Below are positions 1 to 17,521 of a stretch of 64,000 bases of DNA, in pieces. The translations under genes were made by a program, and so were the position numbers. The notes below the pieces were generated by a model, which did no database searches, had not been told where the DNA came from, and saw nothing but the letters and a program-made list of their open reading frames with translations. This DNA is from Mycolicibacterium neoaurum ATCC 25795 (GTDB lineage Bacteria; Actinomycetota; Actinomycetes; Mycobacteriales; Mycobacteriaceae): contig NZ_JMDW01000002.1 of the NCBI RefSeq assembly GCF_000691525.1, forward strand, positions 124,001 through 188,000. The letters run 5' to 3'. Every line of letters begins with the position of its first letter. Position 1 is the first letter of the stretch.

Positions 1-834
1 CCGCGGTGCCGGGGGTTCGGCCGGACCGTTGCGGTTCGCCAAGGTGACGGCTTCCTCGGTCGCCCGCACCGACAAGCCCTCGGCCACGATCCGCGCGGCG
101 AGTTCTTCTTGCTGCTCGGGTCCACCCTCGAGAGCCAGTAGCGCCCTGGCGTGCCCGGCGGAAAGCACACCTGCAGCCACCCTGCGCTGGACGGCGATCG
201 GCAGGCGCAGGAGTCGAATCATGTTCGAGATCAGTGGACGCGACCGACCGATCCGCGATGCCAGCTCGTCATGGGTGACACCGAACTCATCGAGAAGCTG
301 TTGGTAGGCGGCTGCCTCTTCCAAGGGATTCAGCTGAGCGCGGTGGATGTTCTCCAGCAGCGCGTCGCGGAGCATGCTGTCATCCGCGGTCTCCCGAACG
401 ATCGCCGGGATCGCGGTCAGTCCGGCCTCCTGGGATGCCCTCCACCGCCGCTCCCCCATCACCAGCTGATAGCGCGTCGCGCCGTCCACTGCCGGCATCG
501 CGCGCACCACGATCGGCTGCATGACGCCGAACTCCTTGATGGAGTGGATCAGCTCCGAAAGCGCCTCTTCGTCGAAGACCTGCCGCGGCTGGCGCGGGTT
601 CGGATCGATGGACTTCGGATCGATCTCTCGGTACACCGCACCGAACTCCGCCACGGCCGCTGCCTCGGCAGCCGTCGGCGACGGTGCGGCGGTCTTCGGC
701 GCGCCCCCCATCAGGACGTCGGCAGCGCTGTCCCCGATCCGCGGAGCACCCAGCGCCTCGCCCTCACCGGGGCCGGTCGGGATCAACGACGCCAGTCCGC
801 GTCCCAGTCCGCTGCGCTTCTTCGCCTGGTTCAT
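1..834 (-). CDS. parB: ParB chromosome-partitioning protein (3' end cut by window)
   Basis: ParB binds parS DNA, spreads as a CTP-dependent clamp and works with ParA to segregate the origin. The ATG at 834 is preceded by an AGGAGAGG ribosome-binding site and gives [14 protein letters not shown], the usual ParB opening. Visible family blocks are the [10 protein letters not shown] segment, the GERRWRA motif of the CTP-binding region and the helix-turn-helix region ([16 protein letters not shown], then a [11 protein letters not shown] segment). 278 codons are present; the C-terminal dimerisation domain lies outside the window. parA ends 40 bp upstream on the same strand. Confidence 0.96.
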   Translation of the reverse strand, partial: MNQAKKRSGLGRGLASLIPTGPGEGEALGAPRIGDSAADVLMGGAPKTAAPSPTAAEAAAVAEFGAVYREIDPKSIDPNPRQPRQVFDEEALSELIHSIKEFGVMQPIVVRAMPAVDGATRYQLVMGERRWRASQEAGLTAIPAIVRETADDSMLRDALLENIHRAQLNPLEEAAAYQQLLDEFGVTHDELASRIGRSRPLISNMIRLLRLPIAVQRRVAAGVLSAGHARALLALEGGPEQQEELAARIVAEGLSVRATEEAVTLANRNGPAEPPAPR

Positions 835-874
835 CGACCTCTCCTGCTGATCTTCTGCTCGGGAACTACGTGGA

Positions 875-3106
<2,232 letters not shown>

Positions 3107-3180
3107 ATCGCTTCTCCTTACTTCGCCGTGGCCGCCACCGGAGTCTGTTTCCGGTTTCATCGGCTCTCTCGGCTTGGCTT

Positions 3181-5274
3181 CTAATTCTTGCGCTTCCGCT
3201 GCGACTTACGTGCGGATGGAGCCTGCTTTACTACAGGGCGAGCGGGCTGCGTTTTGCTCTCCATTCGGCGCGCCAAAAGCTCGTCTATCGGCGCTGTGGA
3301 GTCCTGCATCTCCCGGTAGGCGGACAGACCCGCCACAACTTCCTCGCTGCCCTCCCTGATGGAACTATCGACGGCACGTTCAAGGAGATCAACGCCTGCC
3401 TCCGTTGCTTCGGCGATGGCCGTAGACGTCACTTCGTCGATTACGAAGTTTCGCAGATAACGCGAATACAGATTTGCGACTTGTTGAAGAGAAGCTCTAT
3501 AAGCAAGTGATACCTGCTTGGTAGCAACCGATTCGGCGCCGGTGCTTTCACGCACGTCCCTCAGGGACTTTGACAAGAGCTCCACGGCTCTAGTGGAGTC
3601 CGCGGCCCTACGACGTCCCTCAAGTACATTGATCCGTGTCGCGTAGAACTGCTTCGTCATGGATTCGGACCTAGCTGATGACATGAGTAAAAGTCGAGCT
3701 TCTACCCAATCTGCGGCAGCACGATAGCCATCAAAATTGTATGAAACCGAGCACTTCTCTCGTTGTTCGGGAGTCCAGCCGTCGATGACTTTCAATCCGA
3801 CGCGGGCATGCTCGCGTGCCCGGTCGTATCTCTTCAGTCTATAGTTCGCTTCACCGACCGCAGTCCGCACATACAGAACCCAACCCTCTAAGGTACGTTC
3901 CAAGCAATCAGCCTGATTTCGCTCCTCGGAGCCTACGTACCGTGCACGACTCATCCACTCAAGGATTTGTAGATCCACATCTGATTCCTCGACCAGTTCG
4001 TCATTTTTTCCTAACTCCGCTAGGAGTTTCCACTCCTTGCCTCGCATTTCGAAATAGCTACAGAAATCATCTAAGGGAGACTGCTGTGTCAATTCCTTAC
4101 GAATCAGCCGGGCACCCGATTGGAAATAGGCGAGTTGGTCCGTCCTCTTGGGTACACGGTCACCGAGCCACTTGGCCATCACTGGAATGATGCCTCCGGC
4201 CGCAGTGTAAAGCTGATCATCAATGCGGCGGGTTACCTTCGCATCGTCCGGTTTTATCTGTGCTCGAATCTTCCAGGCCTGCTGGGCAAGCTCAAGGGAC
4301 CTCGCCTTATCACCACTACCCCAGGTAAACACCGCTTCGGTGAATGCCTTGATCGGTTCTAGATTCTTCGGAACAGGCTTCACTCCAGGATCCGGACCGA
4401 GCTCTTTCGTTCGGTTTACTTCGAGGGCCTTCTTGGCTTCCTCTTCCTTCTCGATCTTGCCGAACACCACATGCTGCTGACCGAAGGTCCAAATGTTGTT
4501 GGCGAACCAGTACAGGATCACGGCCAACGGCAGGAACGGACCGCCGACGACGACGCCGAGCGGGAACACGTACAGCGCGAGCTTGTTCATCAGCGCGGTC
4601 TGCGGATTGGCGGCCGCTTCCGGACTCTGCCGCGCGATGGACGCCCGGCTGTTGAAGTAGGTGGCGATACCCGCCAGGATCATGATCGGCACGCCCACCC
4701 CGATGACAGCCACCCGACTGAATTCGGTGAACGCGTCCAGACCGGTCTTCTGGATCATGGTGGCGCCCAGCGGAGCGCCGAACAGGTTGGCGTCCAGGAA
4801 GTGCGCGACATCGGTCGGGCTGAACACATAGTTGCCGGTGGCCCGGTTCTGTTCCACGGACAGCTGGATCTGACCGAAACCACCCTGGGTGCGGTTGAAC
4901 GACCGAAGCACATGGAACAGGCCGATGAAGACCGGGACCTGCGCCAGCATCGGCAGACAGCCAAGGATCGGATTGAAACCGTGCTCTTTCTGGAGCTTCT
5001 GCATCTCCAGCGCCATGCGCTGCCGGTCCTTGCCGTACTTCTTCTGCAGAGCCTTGATCTGCGGCTGCAACTCCTGCATCTGCCGCGTGGTGCGGATCTG
5101 CTTGACGAACGGCTTGTACAAGATCGCGCGAAGGGTGAAGACGAGGAACATCACCGACAGCGCCCAGGCGAAGAAGTTCGACGGCCCCAGCAGGAAAGCG
5201 AACGCTTTGTACCAGACCCACATGATCGCCGACACCGGGTAATAGATGATGTCGAGGCTGAACCAGTTAAACAA
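3181..5274 (-). CDS. yidC: YidC membrane insertase with a large unusual C-terminal insert
   Basis: Inserts proteins into the inner membrane with or without SecYEG. Residues 1-282 (TTG start at 5274) are a normal mycobacterial YidC: N-terminal [14 protein letters not shown], the cytoplasmic coiled hairpin ([20 protein letters not shown]), the conserved [16 protein letters not shown] helix and the [11 protein letters not shown] region, ending [12 protein letters not shown]. Instead of a short basic tail there follow about 390 soluble, helix-rich residues with TPR-like pieces (for example [19 protein letters not shown]), then a basic end ([11 protein letters not shown]) like the usual ribosome-binding tail. 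Total 697 residues against 366 in M. tuberculosis. The insert DNA has lower GC: one 60-base line I counted (3481-3540) is 48%, against 63% in the core (4681-4740). The TTG follows AGGAG by 8 bases and overlaps yidD. The insert's function is unknown. Confidence 0.93.
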   Translation of the reverse strand: MFNWFSLDIIYYPVSAIMWVWYKAFAFLLGPSNFFAWALSVMFLVFTLRAILYKPFVKQIRTTRQMQELQPQIKALQKKYGKDRQRMALEMQKLQKEHGFNPILGCLPMLAQVPVFIGLFHVLRSFNRTQGGFGQIQLSVEQNRATGNYVFSPTDVAHFLDANLFGAPLGATMIQKTGLDAFTEFSRVAVIGVGVPIMILAGIATYFNSRASIARQSPEAAANPQTALMNKLALYVFPLGVVVGGPFLPLAVILYWFANNIWTFGQQHVVFGKIEKEEEAKKALEVNRTKELGPDPGVKPVPKNLEPIKAFTEAVFTWGSGDKARSLELAQQAWKIRAQIKPDDAKVTRRIDDQLYTAAGGIIPVMAKWLGDRVPKRTDQLAYFQSGARLIRKELTQQSPLDDFCSYFEMRGKEWKLLAELGKNDELVEESDVDLQILEWMSRARYVGSEERNQADCLERTLEGWVLYVRTAVGEANYRLKRYDRAREHARVGLKVIDGWTPEQREKCSVSYNFDGYRAAADWVEARLLLMSSARSESMTKQFYATRINVLEGRRRAADSTRAVELLSKSLRDVRESTGAESVATKQVSLAYRASLQQVANLYSRYLRNFVIDEVTSTAIAEATEAGVDLLERAVDSSIREGSEEVVAGLSAYREMQDSTAPIDELLARRMESKTQPARPVVKQAPSARKSQRKRKN

Positions 5275-5551
5275 CAGAATCGCTCCTGACGACTTCTTCC
5301 GAAGTCTTATCGCCGGCCTTCTCGCCGCGCTCGGGTATCGGGTCCCATCCTCCGCGATGCCATGGACCGCACTTCGCAAGCCGGACGACAGCAAGCCAGC
5401 TTCCGCGGATCAGACCCCACTCGGTCAAGGCATCCACCGCGTACTCGCTACAGGTGGGGGTGAACCGGCACGATGGCAGCCGCAACGGCGAAATCATCGT
5501 GCGGTACAGCTGAATCACGAAAATCACGCACCTCGCCGCCAGCCCCGTCAC
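5267..5551 (-). CDS. yidD: YidD membrane-protein insertion efficiency factor
   Basis: 94-residue member of the YidD family, which assists YidC-dependent insertion. An amphipathic N-terminal helix ([15 protein letters not shown]) is followed by the family cysteine block [11 protein letters not shown] and the late [12 protein letters not shown] motif. The GTG start at 5551 overlaps the rnpA stop (GTGA) and its end overlaps the yidC start by 8 bases, so the three genes are translationally coupled. Confidence 0.95.
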   Translation of the reverse strand: MTGLAARCVIFVIQLYRTMISPLRLPSCRFTPTCSEYAVDALTEWGLIRGSWLAVVRLAKCGPWHRGGWDPIPERGEKAGDKTSEEVVRSDSVV

Positions 5552-5925
5552 GATCGGGCCTGCTGCAACATGTGGGTGCGTGTCAACGCCGAACGCAGTT
5601 CTGTCTCCAGGCGCTCCGAGCGCGCGTCACGGCTACCCGGTAATGCGCGGATGACCACGCGGTCGGCAGTGCCAAGACCTGACTGACCGTCGCAGAGAAT
5701 GCGATAGGCGGCATGCCGCAATCGGCGCGCGACACGGTGCCGTTGCACCGCCGTCCCCACCGATTTGGACACCACCAGACCTATCTTCGGGCCAACGACC
5801 TTCTCGTCGCCGGCCGCGTCGCGCCAGGCGTGCACAACCAGATCAGGCTGGGCCGCCCGGACACCTTGCCGCACCGTGACACCGAAATCCGTGGACCGTG
5901 TCATCCGGTACTGGGCCGGAAGCAC
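5548..5925 (-). CDS. rnpA: Ribonuclease P protein component
   Basis: Protein subunit of RNase P, which matures tRNA 5' ends together with the M1 RNA. The 125-residue product opens [15 protein letters not shown], the family start, and has the basic RNA-binding block [15 protein letters not shown] at about residues 61-75. GTG start at 5925. Lies 21 bp downstream of rpmH, the standard rpmH-rnpA arrangement. Confidence 0.95.
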   Translation of the reverse strand: MLPAQYRMTRSTDFGVTVRQGVRAAQPDLVVHAWRDAAGDEKVVGPKIGLVVSKSVGTAVQRHRVARRLRHAAYRILCDGQSGLGTADRVVIRALPGSRDARSERLETELRSALTRTHMLQQARS

Positions 5926-5946
5926 CGCCGCAGACCCTGCGTCGAA

Positions 5947-6090
5947 TCACGCAGTGAGAGAGCGACGACCCTTGCCGCGGCGTGCCGAGACGATCGCGCG
6001 ACCCGCGCGCGTCCGCATCCGCAACCGGAATCCGTGCACACGGGCCCGGCGGCGGTTGTTCGGCTGAAAAGTCCGCTTGCCCTTGGCCAC
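5947..6090 (-). CDS. rpmH: 50S ribosomal protein L34
   Basis: 47-residue, very basic protein starting [15 protein letters not shown] and ending GKGRRSLTA, the complete L34 family pattern. GTG start at 6090, preceded by GAGGAGAG. It begins the leftward rpmH-rnpA-yidD-yidC run and faces away from dnaA. Confidence 0.97.
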   Translation of the reverse strand: MAKGKRTFQPNNRRRARVHGFRLRMRTRAGRAIVSARRGKGRRSLTA

Positions 6091-6684
6091 GGCTGTCTCT
6101 CCTCGTTCAGTCTGGTGCCGACATCGACGACCCCCATGGATGTCATGGCGGACGAAGACCTAAGCACCGTTGGTAAGCTCATCGATCTTGCGTACTTAGC
6201 CGCGGCGCCGCCCTGAATCGCTTCGAGGGCTTGAACCCGGCCGTATCGCCACGTGTGGGCGACTGTTCGAGGGTACTGACGAGAATTGTCTGGGTCAAAC
6301 CTGCTCGGACCCGCCACCACCGCCCCCGAACTGCGTATCAACCAACACAGAAGCCACATCTGCCCCTGACGATCCACGGGCTGAACAGATCGCGCGAGCA
6401 ATGTTGCCGAACGGTTGGCACTCCGAGAGAAAACTGTTAGCTTCTGCCAAAGCCGTTTCGTACCTGAGGCGGCGCCTGACACAGAGCGAGGATGACCACC
6501 GGCCGCGAGCCCACAAACCGACTGACCGGAATTGTGCCGAGCTCCGACACCAGGCCTCCACGCCGCAACATAGCGCGACAGCAGCCGATGCTCGCTTTCC
6601 ACAGGCTGTGGATAACTATGTGGATGGTTTGTTACTGTCGCCCCCGGGAAGTCCCGAGGAAGCCGAAAAAGGGGGTAGGCGTCG
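6091..6684. other. rpmH-dnaA divergent intergenic region
   Basis: 594 bases without a credible gene. The stretch must hold the promoters of rpmH (leftward) and dnaA (rightward). No promoter can be placed with certainty. The clearest structure is a group of DnaA-box-like elements just upstream of dnaA, listed separately. Confidence 0.7.
6596..6627. promoter_or_regulatory. DnaA-box-like cluster upstream of dnaA
   Basis: TGTGGATAA at 6607-6615 is the exact complement of the classical DnaA box TTATCCACA. It is flanked by TTTCCACA (6596-6603) in the opposite orientation and TGTGGATGG (6619-6627) in the same one. The cluster ends 58 bases before the dnaA start codon, a position fitting autoregulation of dnaA; that role is inferred. 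Confidence 0.6.
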
Positions 6685-8172
6685 TTGACCGCGGACCCAG
6701 ACTCCTCCTTCGTCACGGTGTGGAACAACGTCGTCGCCGAACTCAACGGCGAAACCCCATTCGGTGAAACCGTCAACGGCGGGCCCCGGGAATCCAGCCT
6801 GACCGCACAGCAGCGGGCCTGGCTGAAGCTGGTACGGCCGCTGGTCATCACCGAAGGTTTCGCCCTGCTGTCGGTGCCGACGGCATTCGTCCAGAACGAG
6901 ATCGAGCGCGGACTTCGCGAGCCGATCGTCGAGGCGCTCAGTCGCCAACTCGGACAACGCGTCGAACTCGGTGTCCGCATCGCCACTCCCCCGCCGGACG
7001 ATGACGCCGAGACCGAGGCCGCGCAGGATGCAGCCGACACCGAAGAGGTCGACGACGATCTGGCCGCGATCCAAAGCGCCGAAGCCAGCTGGCCGACGTT
7101 CTTCAACCGATCGCAGAGCCCCGCACCGGAGGCCGCGAACTCGGTGACGCTGAATCGGCGCTACACGTTCGAGACATTCGTGATCGGGTCGTCCAACCGG
7201 TTCGCCCACGCCGCGACGCTCGCGATTTCCGAAGCACCGGCACGCGCCTACAACCCGCTGTTCATCTGGGGTGAGTCAGGGTTGGGCAAGACCCATCTAC
7301 TGCACGCCGCGGGCAACTATGCCCAACGTCTCTTCCCCGGTATGCGGGTGAAGTACGTCTCCACCGAGGAATTCACCAACGACTTCATCAACTCGCTGCG
7401 CGATGACCGCAAGGCGTCGTTCAAGCGCAGCTATCGCGATGTCGACATCCTGCTGGTCGACGACATCCAGTTCATCGAGGGTAAAGACGGCATCCAGGAA
7501 GAGTTCTTCCACACCTTCAACACGCTGCACAATGCGAACAAGCAGATCGTCATCTCCTCGGATCGATCGCCCAAGCAGCTCGCGACGCTCGAGGACCGCC
7601 TCCGGACTCGTTTCGAATGGGGTCTGATCACCGACGTCCAGCCCCCCGAGCTGGAGACCCGGATCGCGATCCTGCGCAAGAAGGCGCAGATGGACCGCCT
7701 CGACGTGCCCGATGACGTCCTGGAACTCATCGCCAGCCGCATCGAACGCAATATCCGCGAGCTCGAGGGCGCCCTGATCCGGGTGACGGCATTCGCCTCG
7801 CTGAGCAAGACCACGATCGACAAATCGCTGGCCGAGATCGTCCTGCGCGATCTGATCGCCGATGCAGGCACCATGCAGATCAGCACCGCCACGATCATGG
7901 CGGCCACCGCCGAGTACTTCGAGACATCGGTCGAGGAGCTGCGGGGCCCCGGTAAGACCCGTGCGCTGGCACAGGCCCGGCAGATCGCCATGTACCTGTG
8001 CCGTGAACTCACCGACCTCTCCCTGCCGCGCATCGGCGAAGCATTCGGCCGTGACCACACCACCGTCATGTACGCCGAACGCAAGATTCGCGACGGCATG
8101 GCCGAACGACGCGAAATCTTCGATCACGTCAAGGAACTCACCACCCGGATCCGGCAGCGCTCCAAGCGCTGA
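6685..8172 (+). CDS. dnaA: Chromosomal replication initiator DnaA
   Basis: AAA+ ATPase that opens oriC. The 495-residue protein has the N-terminal DnaB-interaction domain, an acidic linker (about residues 100-130), the AAA+ module with Walker [11 protein letters not shown], Walker [10 protein letters not shown] and the [11 protein letters not shown] sensor region, and the C-terminal DNA-binding domain with signature [17 protein letters not shown] start at 6685 behind a GGGGGTAGG ribosome-binding site. Confidence 0.98.
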   Translation: MTADPDSSFVTVWNNVVAELNGETPFGETVNGGPRESSLTAQQRAWLKLVRPLVITEGFALLSVPTAFVQNEIERGLREPIVEALSRQLGQRVELGVRIATPPPDDDAETEAAQDAADTEEVDDDLAAIQSAEASWPTFFNRSQSPAPEAANSVTLNRRYTFETFVIGSSNRFAHAATLAISEAPARAYNPLFIWGESGLGKTHLLHAAGNYAQRLFPGMRVKYVSTEEFTNDFINSLRDDRKASFKRSYRDVDILLVDDIQFIEGKDGIQEEFFHTFNTLHNANKQIVISSDRSPKQLATLEDRLRTRFEWGLITDVQPPELETRIAILRKKAQMDRLDVPDDVLELIASRIERNIRELEGALIRVTAFASLSKTTIDKSLAEIVLRDLIADAGTMQISTATIMAATAEYFETSVEELRGPGKTRALAQARQIAMYLCRELTDLSLPRIGEAFGRDHTTVMYAERKIRDGMAERREIFDHVKELTTRIRQRSKR

Positions 8173-8758
8173 TTGCGTCCTTCACACCCCTTCACACCCA
8201 TCGCCGTGTCAGCGGCGATCTTTGGGGTACCTACGACACGCGCACGAAACGCCGTGGCGGGTCGCCGACATCTGAAAAACTTCTGTCACATCTGCCCGCC
8301 GAATCACAACCGAACGATGTGGACGCACCTGTGGACAACTTGGGAGAAACCTGGTGGCAACCCACCGTCCACTACACACCCGACGTGTTCTCCACATTCC
8401 TCCACTGCCGACCCCGCCGATCCTCCACAATCTGCCCACACGTGCTCGAGCCCGATGACCAGCATCTGTTGGCATTCATCCACAGAATGCACAGCCCCTA
8501 ATACTGTTGCTTGTATCTCTAGAGATTCTTCTTCTAAAAACAGGCTGGTGGGGACAAAGCATCAACACCCACCTTCTCGAGGGTCGCGCAGTCCCCCTCG
8601 GCGGTGAGCGAATCACTTTCAAGTTCGCCGCCGACGCTCTACGGTGGTGATTCGATACGCCCTCCTGCGATCGCGGGTCAGATCGCGACTACGCTCGGTG
8701 GGTACACGGGGAATCCGCTGGTTGATGCTCGTTTGACGCGGTAGATCGAAGGGACGTT
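8173..8758. other. oriC: Origin of replication oriC (dnaA-dnaN intergenic region)
   Basis: 586 non-coding bases between dnaA and dnaN, the mapped oriC position in mycobacteria. They hold a scatter of DnaA-box-like nonamers in both orientations: TGTGGACAA at 8330-8338 (exact complement of the mycobacterial consensus TTGTCCACA), TGTGGACGC at 8318-8326, TTCTCCACA at 8388-8396, CCTCCACA around 8422-8429, CTGCCCACA at 8432-8440 and TTCATCCACA at 8475-8484. An A/T-rich stretch at about 8500-8545 (TCTCTAGAGATTCTTCTTCT and following) is the likely unwinding element. Confidence 0.9.
8200..8219 (+). terminator. Hairpin just downstream of dnaA
   Basis: ATCGCCG-TGTCAG-CGGCGAT forms a perfect 7-bp stem with a 6-base loop, 27 bases after the dnaA stop and followed by CTTTGGGG. 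Plausible weak terminator of dnaA; there is no strong U-tract. Confidence 0.4.
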
Positions 8759-9958
8759 ATGGACGTGGTGACGACGAATGTTGGTCTCACCGATTTGAAG
8801 TTCCGTCTGGTACGCGAGGATTTCGCCGACGCCGTGGCATGGGTCGCCCGCAGTCTGCCGAGCCGACCGACCGTTCCGGTACTGGCCGGTGTGCTGCTGA
8901 CCGGCTCCGATGACGGCCTGACCATCTCCGGTTACGACTACGAGACCTCCGCGGAGGTGCGGGTCGCCGCTGAAATCGCTTCTCCTGGAAGCGTTTTGGT
9001 GTCCGGTCGATTGCTCTCCGATATCACCCGGTCGTTGCCGGCCAAGCCGGTCGATGTCACGGTCGAGGGCACTCGGGTGGCTCTGACCTGCGGTAGCGCC
9101 CGATTCTCCCTGCCCACCATGGCCGTCGAGGATTACCCCTCGCTGCCGGCGCTGCCCGACGAGACCGGTGTGGTCTCCGCCGACCTGTTCGGCCAGGCGA
9201 TCAGTCAGGTCGCGGTCGCCGCCGGCCGTGACGACACACTGCCCATGCTGACCGGTATCCGCGTCGAAATTTCCGGCGACAAGGTCGTTTTGGCGGCCAC
9301 CGACCGGTTCCGACTGGCCGTCCGCGAGCTGACCTGGTCGACGGACTCGGCCGGGGTCGAAGCTGCGGTGCTGGTGCCGGCGAAGACGCTGTCGGAGGCC
9401 GCCAAGACCGGCACCGACGGCACCGAGGTGCACCTTGCGTTGGGTGCCGGCGCGGCCGTGGGCAAAGAGGGTTTGCTCGGTATTCGCAGTAACGGCAAGC
9501 GCACCACGACTCGACTCCTCGACGCCGAGTTCCCCAAATTCCGTCAGCTGCTACCGGCCGAGCACACCGCGATCGCGACCGTCGGGGTGGCCGAACTGAC
9601 CGAGGCGATCAAGCGTGTGGCCCTGGTCGCCGACCGCGGTGCCCAGGTCAGGATGGAATTCAGCCCCGATGGCCTGCGACTGTCCGCCGGCGCCGATGAT
9701 GTCGGCCGCGCCGAAGAAGACCTGCAGGTGGAGTTCGCCGGTGAACCGCTGACCATCGCCTTCAACCCGACCTATCTGACCGATGGGCTCGGCTCGCTGC
9801 ATTCGGAGCGGGTGACGTTCGGTTTCACGACACCGAGCCGTCCCGCAGTATTGCGGCCGGCGGGGGACACTGGAAACGACGTCGACGCCACCGGTCCGTT
9901 CCCGGCGGCTCAGACCGACTACGTCTATTTGTTGATGCCGGTGCGGCTCCCTGGCTGA
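8759..9958 (+). CDS. dnaN: DNA polymerase III beta sliding clamp
   Basis: Ring-shaped processivity clamp for the replicative polymerase. 399 residues with three repeated clamp folds; recognisable pieces are [13 protein letters not shown] near residue 40, [13 protein letters not shown] in the middle, [14 protein letters not shown], and the C-terminal [12 protein letters not shown] that forms the partner-binding pocket. The ATG at 8759 follows GAAGGGACGTT. First gene after oriC. Confidence 0.98.
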   Translation: MDVVTTNVGLTDLKFRLVREDFADAVAWVARSLPSRPTVPVLAGVLLTGSDDGLTISGYDYETSAEVRVAAEIASPGSVLVSGRLLSDITRSLPAKPVDVTVEGTRVALTCGSARFSLPTMAVEDYPSLPALPDETGVVSADLFGQAISQVAVAAGRDDTLPMLTGIRVEISGDKVVLAATDRFRLAVRELTWSTDSAGVEAAVLVPAKTLSEAAKTGTDGTEVHLALGAGAAVGKEGLLGIRSNGKRTTTRLLDAEFPKFRQLLPAEHTAIATVGVAELTEAIKRVALVADRGAQVRMEFSPDGLRLSAGADDVGRAEEDLQVEFAGEPLTIAFNPTYLTDGLGSLHSERVTFGFTTPSRPAVLRPAGDTGNDVDATGPFPAAQTDYVYLLMPVRLPG

Positions 9959-9980
9959 CCGGCCCGAGGAGGTACGTGCG

Positions 9981-10874
9981 ATGCAGCTGGGCTTGATCGG
10001 TCTCGGCAAGATGGGCTTCAACATGCGGGAACGCCTGCGTGCCGGGGGCCACGAGGTCATCGGGTTCGATCCCCGACCCGAGGTCACCGATGTCCCCACC
10101 CTGGAGGCTCTGGCCGAGTCGTTGGCCGCACCGCGCACGGTGTGGGTCATGGTGCCCTCCGGCGAGGTCACTCGGCAGACGGTCGCCGAGCTCGCCGATG
10201 TGCTCGCTCCCGGTGACCTGGTGATCGACGGGGGAAATTCCCGGTACACCGAGGATCGGCCGCACGCAGATCTGTTGGGCCAGAAAGGAATATCTTTCAT
10301 CGATGCGGGTGTCTCGGGCGGCATCTGGGGCCTGACCGAAGGCTACGGATTGATGGTCGGCGGCAGCGACGACGATATCGCGCGTGCCATGCCGATCTTC
10401 GACACCCTGCGCCCGGCGGGTGCGCTCCCCGACGGATTCGTCCACGCCGGGCCCGTCGGTGCCGGTCACTTCACCAAGATGGTGCACAACGGCGTGGAGT
10501 ACGCCTTGATGACGGCCTATGCCGAGGGTTACGAGATGCTGGCTGCCGAGGACCTGGTGCGCGATCCGCAGGCGGTCTACCAGGCCTGGACCAACGGCAC
10601 CGTGGTCCGCTCGTGGCTGCAGCAGCTGCTGGCCAAGGCGCTCAAGGAAGATCCCGCGCTGGCCAATATCAGCGGGTACACCGATGATTCGGGCGAGGGA
10701 CGCTGGACGGTGGAGGAAGCGATCCGCCTTCGTGTTCCGGTGCCCAGTATCGCGGCATCCTTGTTCGCCCGGTTCCTGTCGCGTCAAGATGATTCTCCGA
10801 CCATGAAAGCCGTTGCCGCACTGCGTAATCAGTTCGGTGGACATGCGGTCAAGCGCATCTCGGAATCCGGATAA
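9981..10874 (+). CDS. 6-phosphogluconate dehydrogenase, decarboxylating (short GntZ type)
   Basis: Converts 6-phosphogluconate to ribulose 5-phosphate with NAD(P)+. The 297-residue protein has the N-terminal Rossmann motif GLIGLGKMG, the substrate motifs [13 protein letters not shown] and [10 protein letters not shown], and the catalytic [12 protein letters not shown] block. The length fits the short class, not the 470-residue form. An AGGAGG site precedes the ATG at 9981. It sits between dnaN and recF, as in other mycobacteria, and ends 2 bases before recF. Confidence 0.94.
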   Translation: MQLGLIGLGKMGFNMRERLRAGGHEVIGFDPRPEVTDVPTLEALAESLAAPRTVWVMVPSGEVTRQTVAELADVLAPGDLVIDGGNSRYTEDRPHADLLGQKGISFIDAGVSGGIWGLTEGYGLMVGGSDDDIARAMPIFDTLRPAGALPDGFVHAGPVGAGHFTKMVHNGVEYALMTAYAEGYEMLAAEDLVRDPQAVYQAWTNGTVVRSWLQQLLAKALKEDPALANISGYTDDSGEGRWTVEEAIRLRVPVPSIAASLFARFLSRQDDSPTMKAVAALRNQFGGHAVKRISESG

Positions 10875-10876
10875 TT

Positions 10877-12037
10877 TTGTACGTACGTCACCTGGGATTG
10901 ACTGACTTCAGGTCGTGGCCGCGGGTCGAGCTCGACCTGGAGCCCGGCCACACGGTGTTTGTCGCACCCAATGGTTTCGGTAAGACCAATCTTGTTGAAG
11001 CCCTGTGGTACTCGGCCACCCTGGGTTCACATCGTGTGTCGACCGACGCACCGCTCATCCGGGCCGGCGCAGACCGCGCCGTGGTGTCGACCGTGGTGGT
11101 CAACGATGGTCGGGAGTTGGCCGTCGATCTCGAGGTGACCACCGGCCGCGCCAACAAGGCGAGGTTGAACCGATCACCGGTGCGCAGCCCGCGTGAGATC
11201 CTCGGAGTGCTGCGCGCCGTGTTGTTCGCACCGGAAGATCTGGCATTGGTGCGCGGCGACCCATCGGAGCGACGTCGATTTCTCGACGAGGTGGCGACCT
11301 CGCTGCGCCCGCGCATTGCGGGTGTACGCGCAGATTATGACAAGGTGCTCCGCCAGCGCACCGCCCTGCTCAAAACCGCGGGCCCGGCTCGCCACCGCGG
11401 TGACACCAGCGTCCTGGACACCCTGGAGATCTGGGATGGTCACCTGGCTTCGCATGGCGCACAGTTGATCTCGGCGCGCGTCGATCTGGTCAACCAGCTC
11501 GGACCCGAGGTGGAGAAGGCCTATCAGTTGTTGGCCCCGGCATCGCGCCCGGCGGCCATCGGCTACCGCAGCAGCATCGACGGTGTCGAGATCGAAGCAG
11601 GCAACGGCACCGTCGACCCGTCGGTCTATGAGGCCGCACTGCTGGAGGAGTGCGGTCGTAAGCGCGGCGCGGAACTCGAACGGGGTGTCTGTCTGGTCGG
11701 TCCGCACCGCGATGACCTCGAGCTGCGACTCGGCGATCAGCCGGCCAAGGGTTTCGCCAGCCACGGTGAATCATGGTCGATGGCATTGGGTTTGCGGTTG
11801 GCGTCGTATGAGTTGTTGCGATCCGACGGCACCGATCCGGTGTTGTTGCTCGATGACGTCTTCGCCGAACTCGACAGCGCGCGCAGGCAGGCACTGGCCA
11901 AAGTGGCCGGCTCGGCCGAGCAGGTATTGGTCACAGCTGCTGTCCCAGAGGATCTCCCGGCGGACTGGGATGTCCGTCGGGTGGAAGTGACCATGCGCGA
12001 TGCCGATGGGGGCCGAGTGTCGGAGGTGATCACGTGA
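10877..12037 (+). CDS. recF: DNA replication and repair protein RecF
   Basis: SMC-like ATPase that loads RecA at single-strand gaps. 386 residues: N-terminal [14 protein letters not shown], Walker [15 protein letters not shown] near residues 33-46, the [21 protein letters not shown] segment, and C-terminal Walker [21 protein letters not shown] start at 10877, two bases after the preceding stop. Its own stop overlaps the next gene in a GTGA. Confidence 0.96.
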   Translation: MYVRHLGLTDFRSWPRVELDLEPGHTVFVAPNGFGKTNLVEALWYSATLGSHRVSTDAPLIRAGADRAVVSTVVVNDGRELAVDLEVTTGRANKARLNRSPVRSPREILGVLRAVLFAPEDLALVRGDPSERRRFLDEVATSLRPRIAGVRADYDKVLRQRTALLKTAGPARHRGDTSVLDTLEIWDGHLASHGAQLISARVDLVNQLGPEVEKAYQLLAPASRPAAIGYRSSIDGVEIEAGNGTVDPSVYEAALLEECGRKRGAELERGVCLVGPHRDDLELRLGDQPAKGFASHGESWSMALGLRLASYELLRSDGTDPVLLLDDVFAELDSARRQALAKVAGSAEQVLVTAAVPEDLPADWDVRRVEVTMRDADGGRVSEVIT

Positions 12038-12594
12038 ACCACCAGGACGATCGCGCAGATGGCCCGCCGGAGCACCTCGAGGGCTTGCCGGGCATGGACA
12101 TGGTGCGCCGGGCCCTGGAGGAGGCCCGCGGCGCCGCACGTAGCCAGGGCAAGGATGTCGGCCGCGGGCGCACCGCGCCGGCCGCCCGCAGACCGGCCGG
12201 GACCGGGCGTCGCCGATGGTCAGGACCTGGCCCAGATGCGCGCGACCCCCAGACCTTCAGTGCCGCGACGCGCGATCTGGCCCGCTCGAGGGGTTGGACG
12301 AGACAGGTGGCCGAGGGTGCGGTGCTGGGCCAATGGACGACGGTGGTCGGAGATCAGATCGCCGATCATGCGATCCCGACCGGCCTACGCGACGGTGTGC
12401 TGACGGTGTCGGCCGAGTCGACGGCCTGGGCGACGCAGTTACGCATGGTGCAGGCCCAGTTGTTGGCCAAGATCGCCGCGGCGGTCGGCGACGGGATCGT
12501 CACATCGTTGAAGATTCAGGGCCCGACCGCCCCGTCCTGGCGGAAAGGCAAGCTCAACGTGCCGGGTCGCGGCCCCCGCGACACCTACGGCTAG
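12034..12594 (+). CDS. DUF721 family protein (Rv0004-like)
   Basis: 186 residues. The basic, disordered N-terminal half (to about residue 85) leads into a DUF721 domain with the pattern [21 protein letters not shown] and [20 protein letters not shown]. The family is conserved between recF and gyrB in actinobacteria; a DNA- or DciA-like role is suggested by family relationship only. GTG start at 12034 overlaps the recF stop, so the two are translated together. Confidence 0.9.
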   Translation: MNHQDDRADGPPEHLEGLPGMDMVRRALEEARGAARSQGKDVGRGRTAPAARRPAGTGRRRWSGPGPDARDPQTFSAATRDLARSRGWTRQVAEGAVLGQWTTVVGDQIADHAIPTGLRDGVLTVSAESTAWATQLRMVQAQLLAKIAAAVGDGIVTSLKIQGPTAPSWRKGKLNVPGRGPRDTYG

Positions 12595-12760
12595 TCCCCT
12601 ACCCGGCGAGTGTGCGTGTCTGCGGCCCGGCACGCGGTCTTCCGGCCGAGTTCGCGCACGCTCGACACCGTCGACTGAGAACGTCGAGACGCCGGAAATC
12701 AAGGGTCTGGAGCGTCCTGACTTTCCGATGGGCCGGAAATTCCGCGCACGGCGCAGATAG

Positions 12761-14905
<2,145 letters not shown>

Positions 14906-14933
14906 CCCGGAATACCAGGTTTAGGACTCCTAG

Positions 14934-17480
<2,547 letters not shown>

Positions 17481-17521
17481 CGCTGCCAGCCCGCCACGGG
17501 CGTGAGACAAGGAGCCACTAG

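Noticed and set aside
5901..7106. 401-codon minus-strand frame covering rpmH and the dnaA upstream region
   Set aside because: It reads rpmH in the wrong frame and runs through the divergent promoter region; L34 is clearly encoded in another frame.
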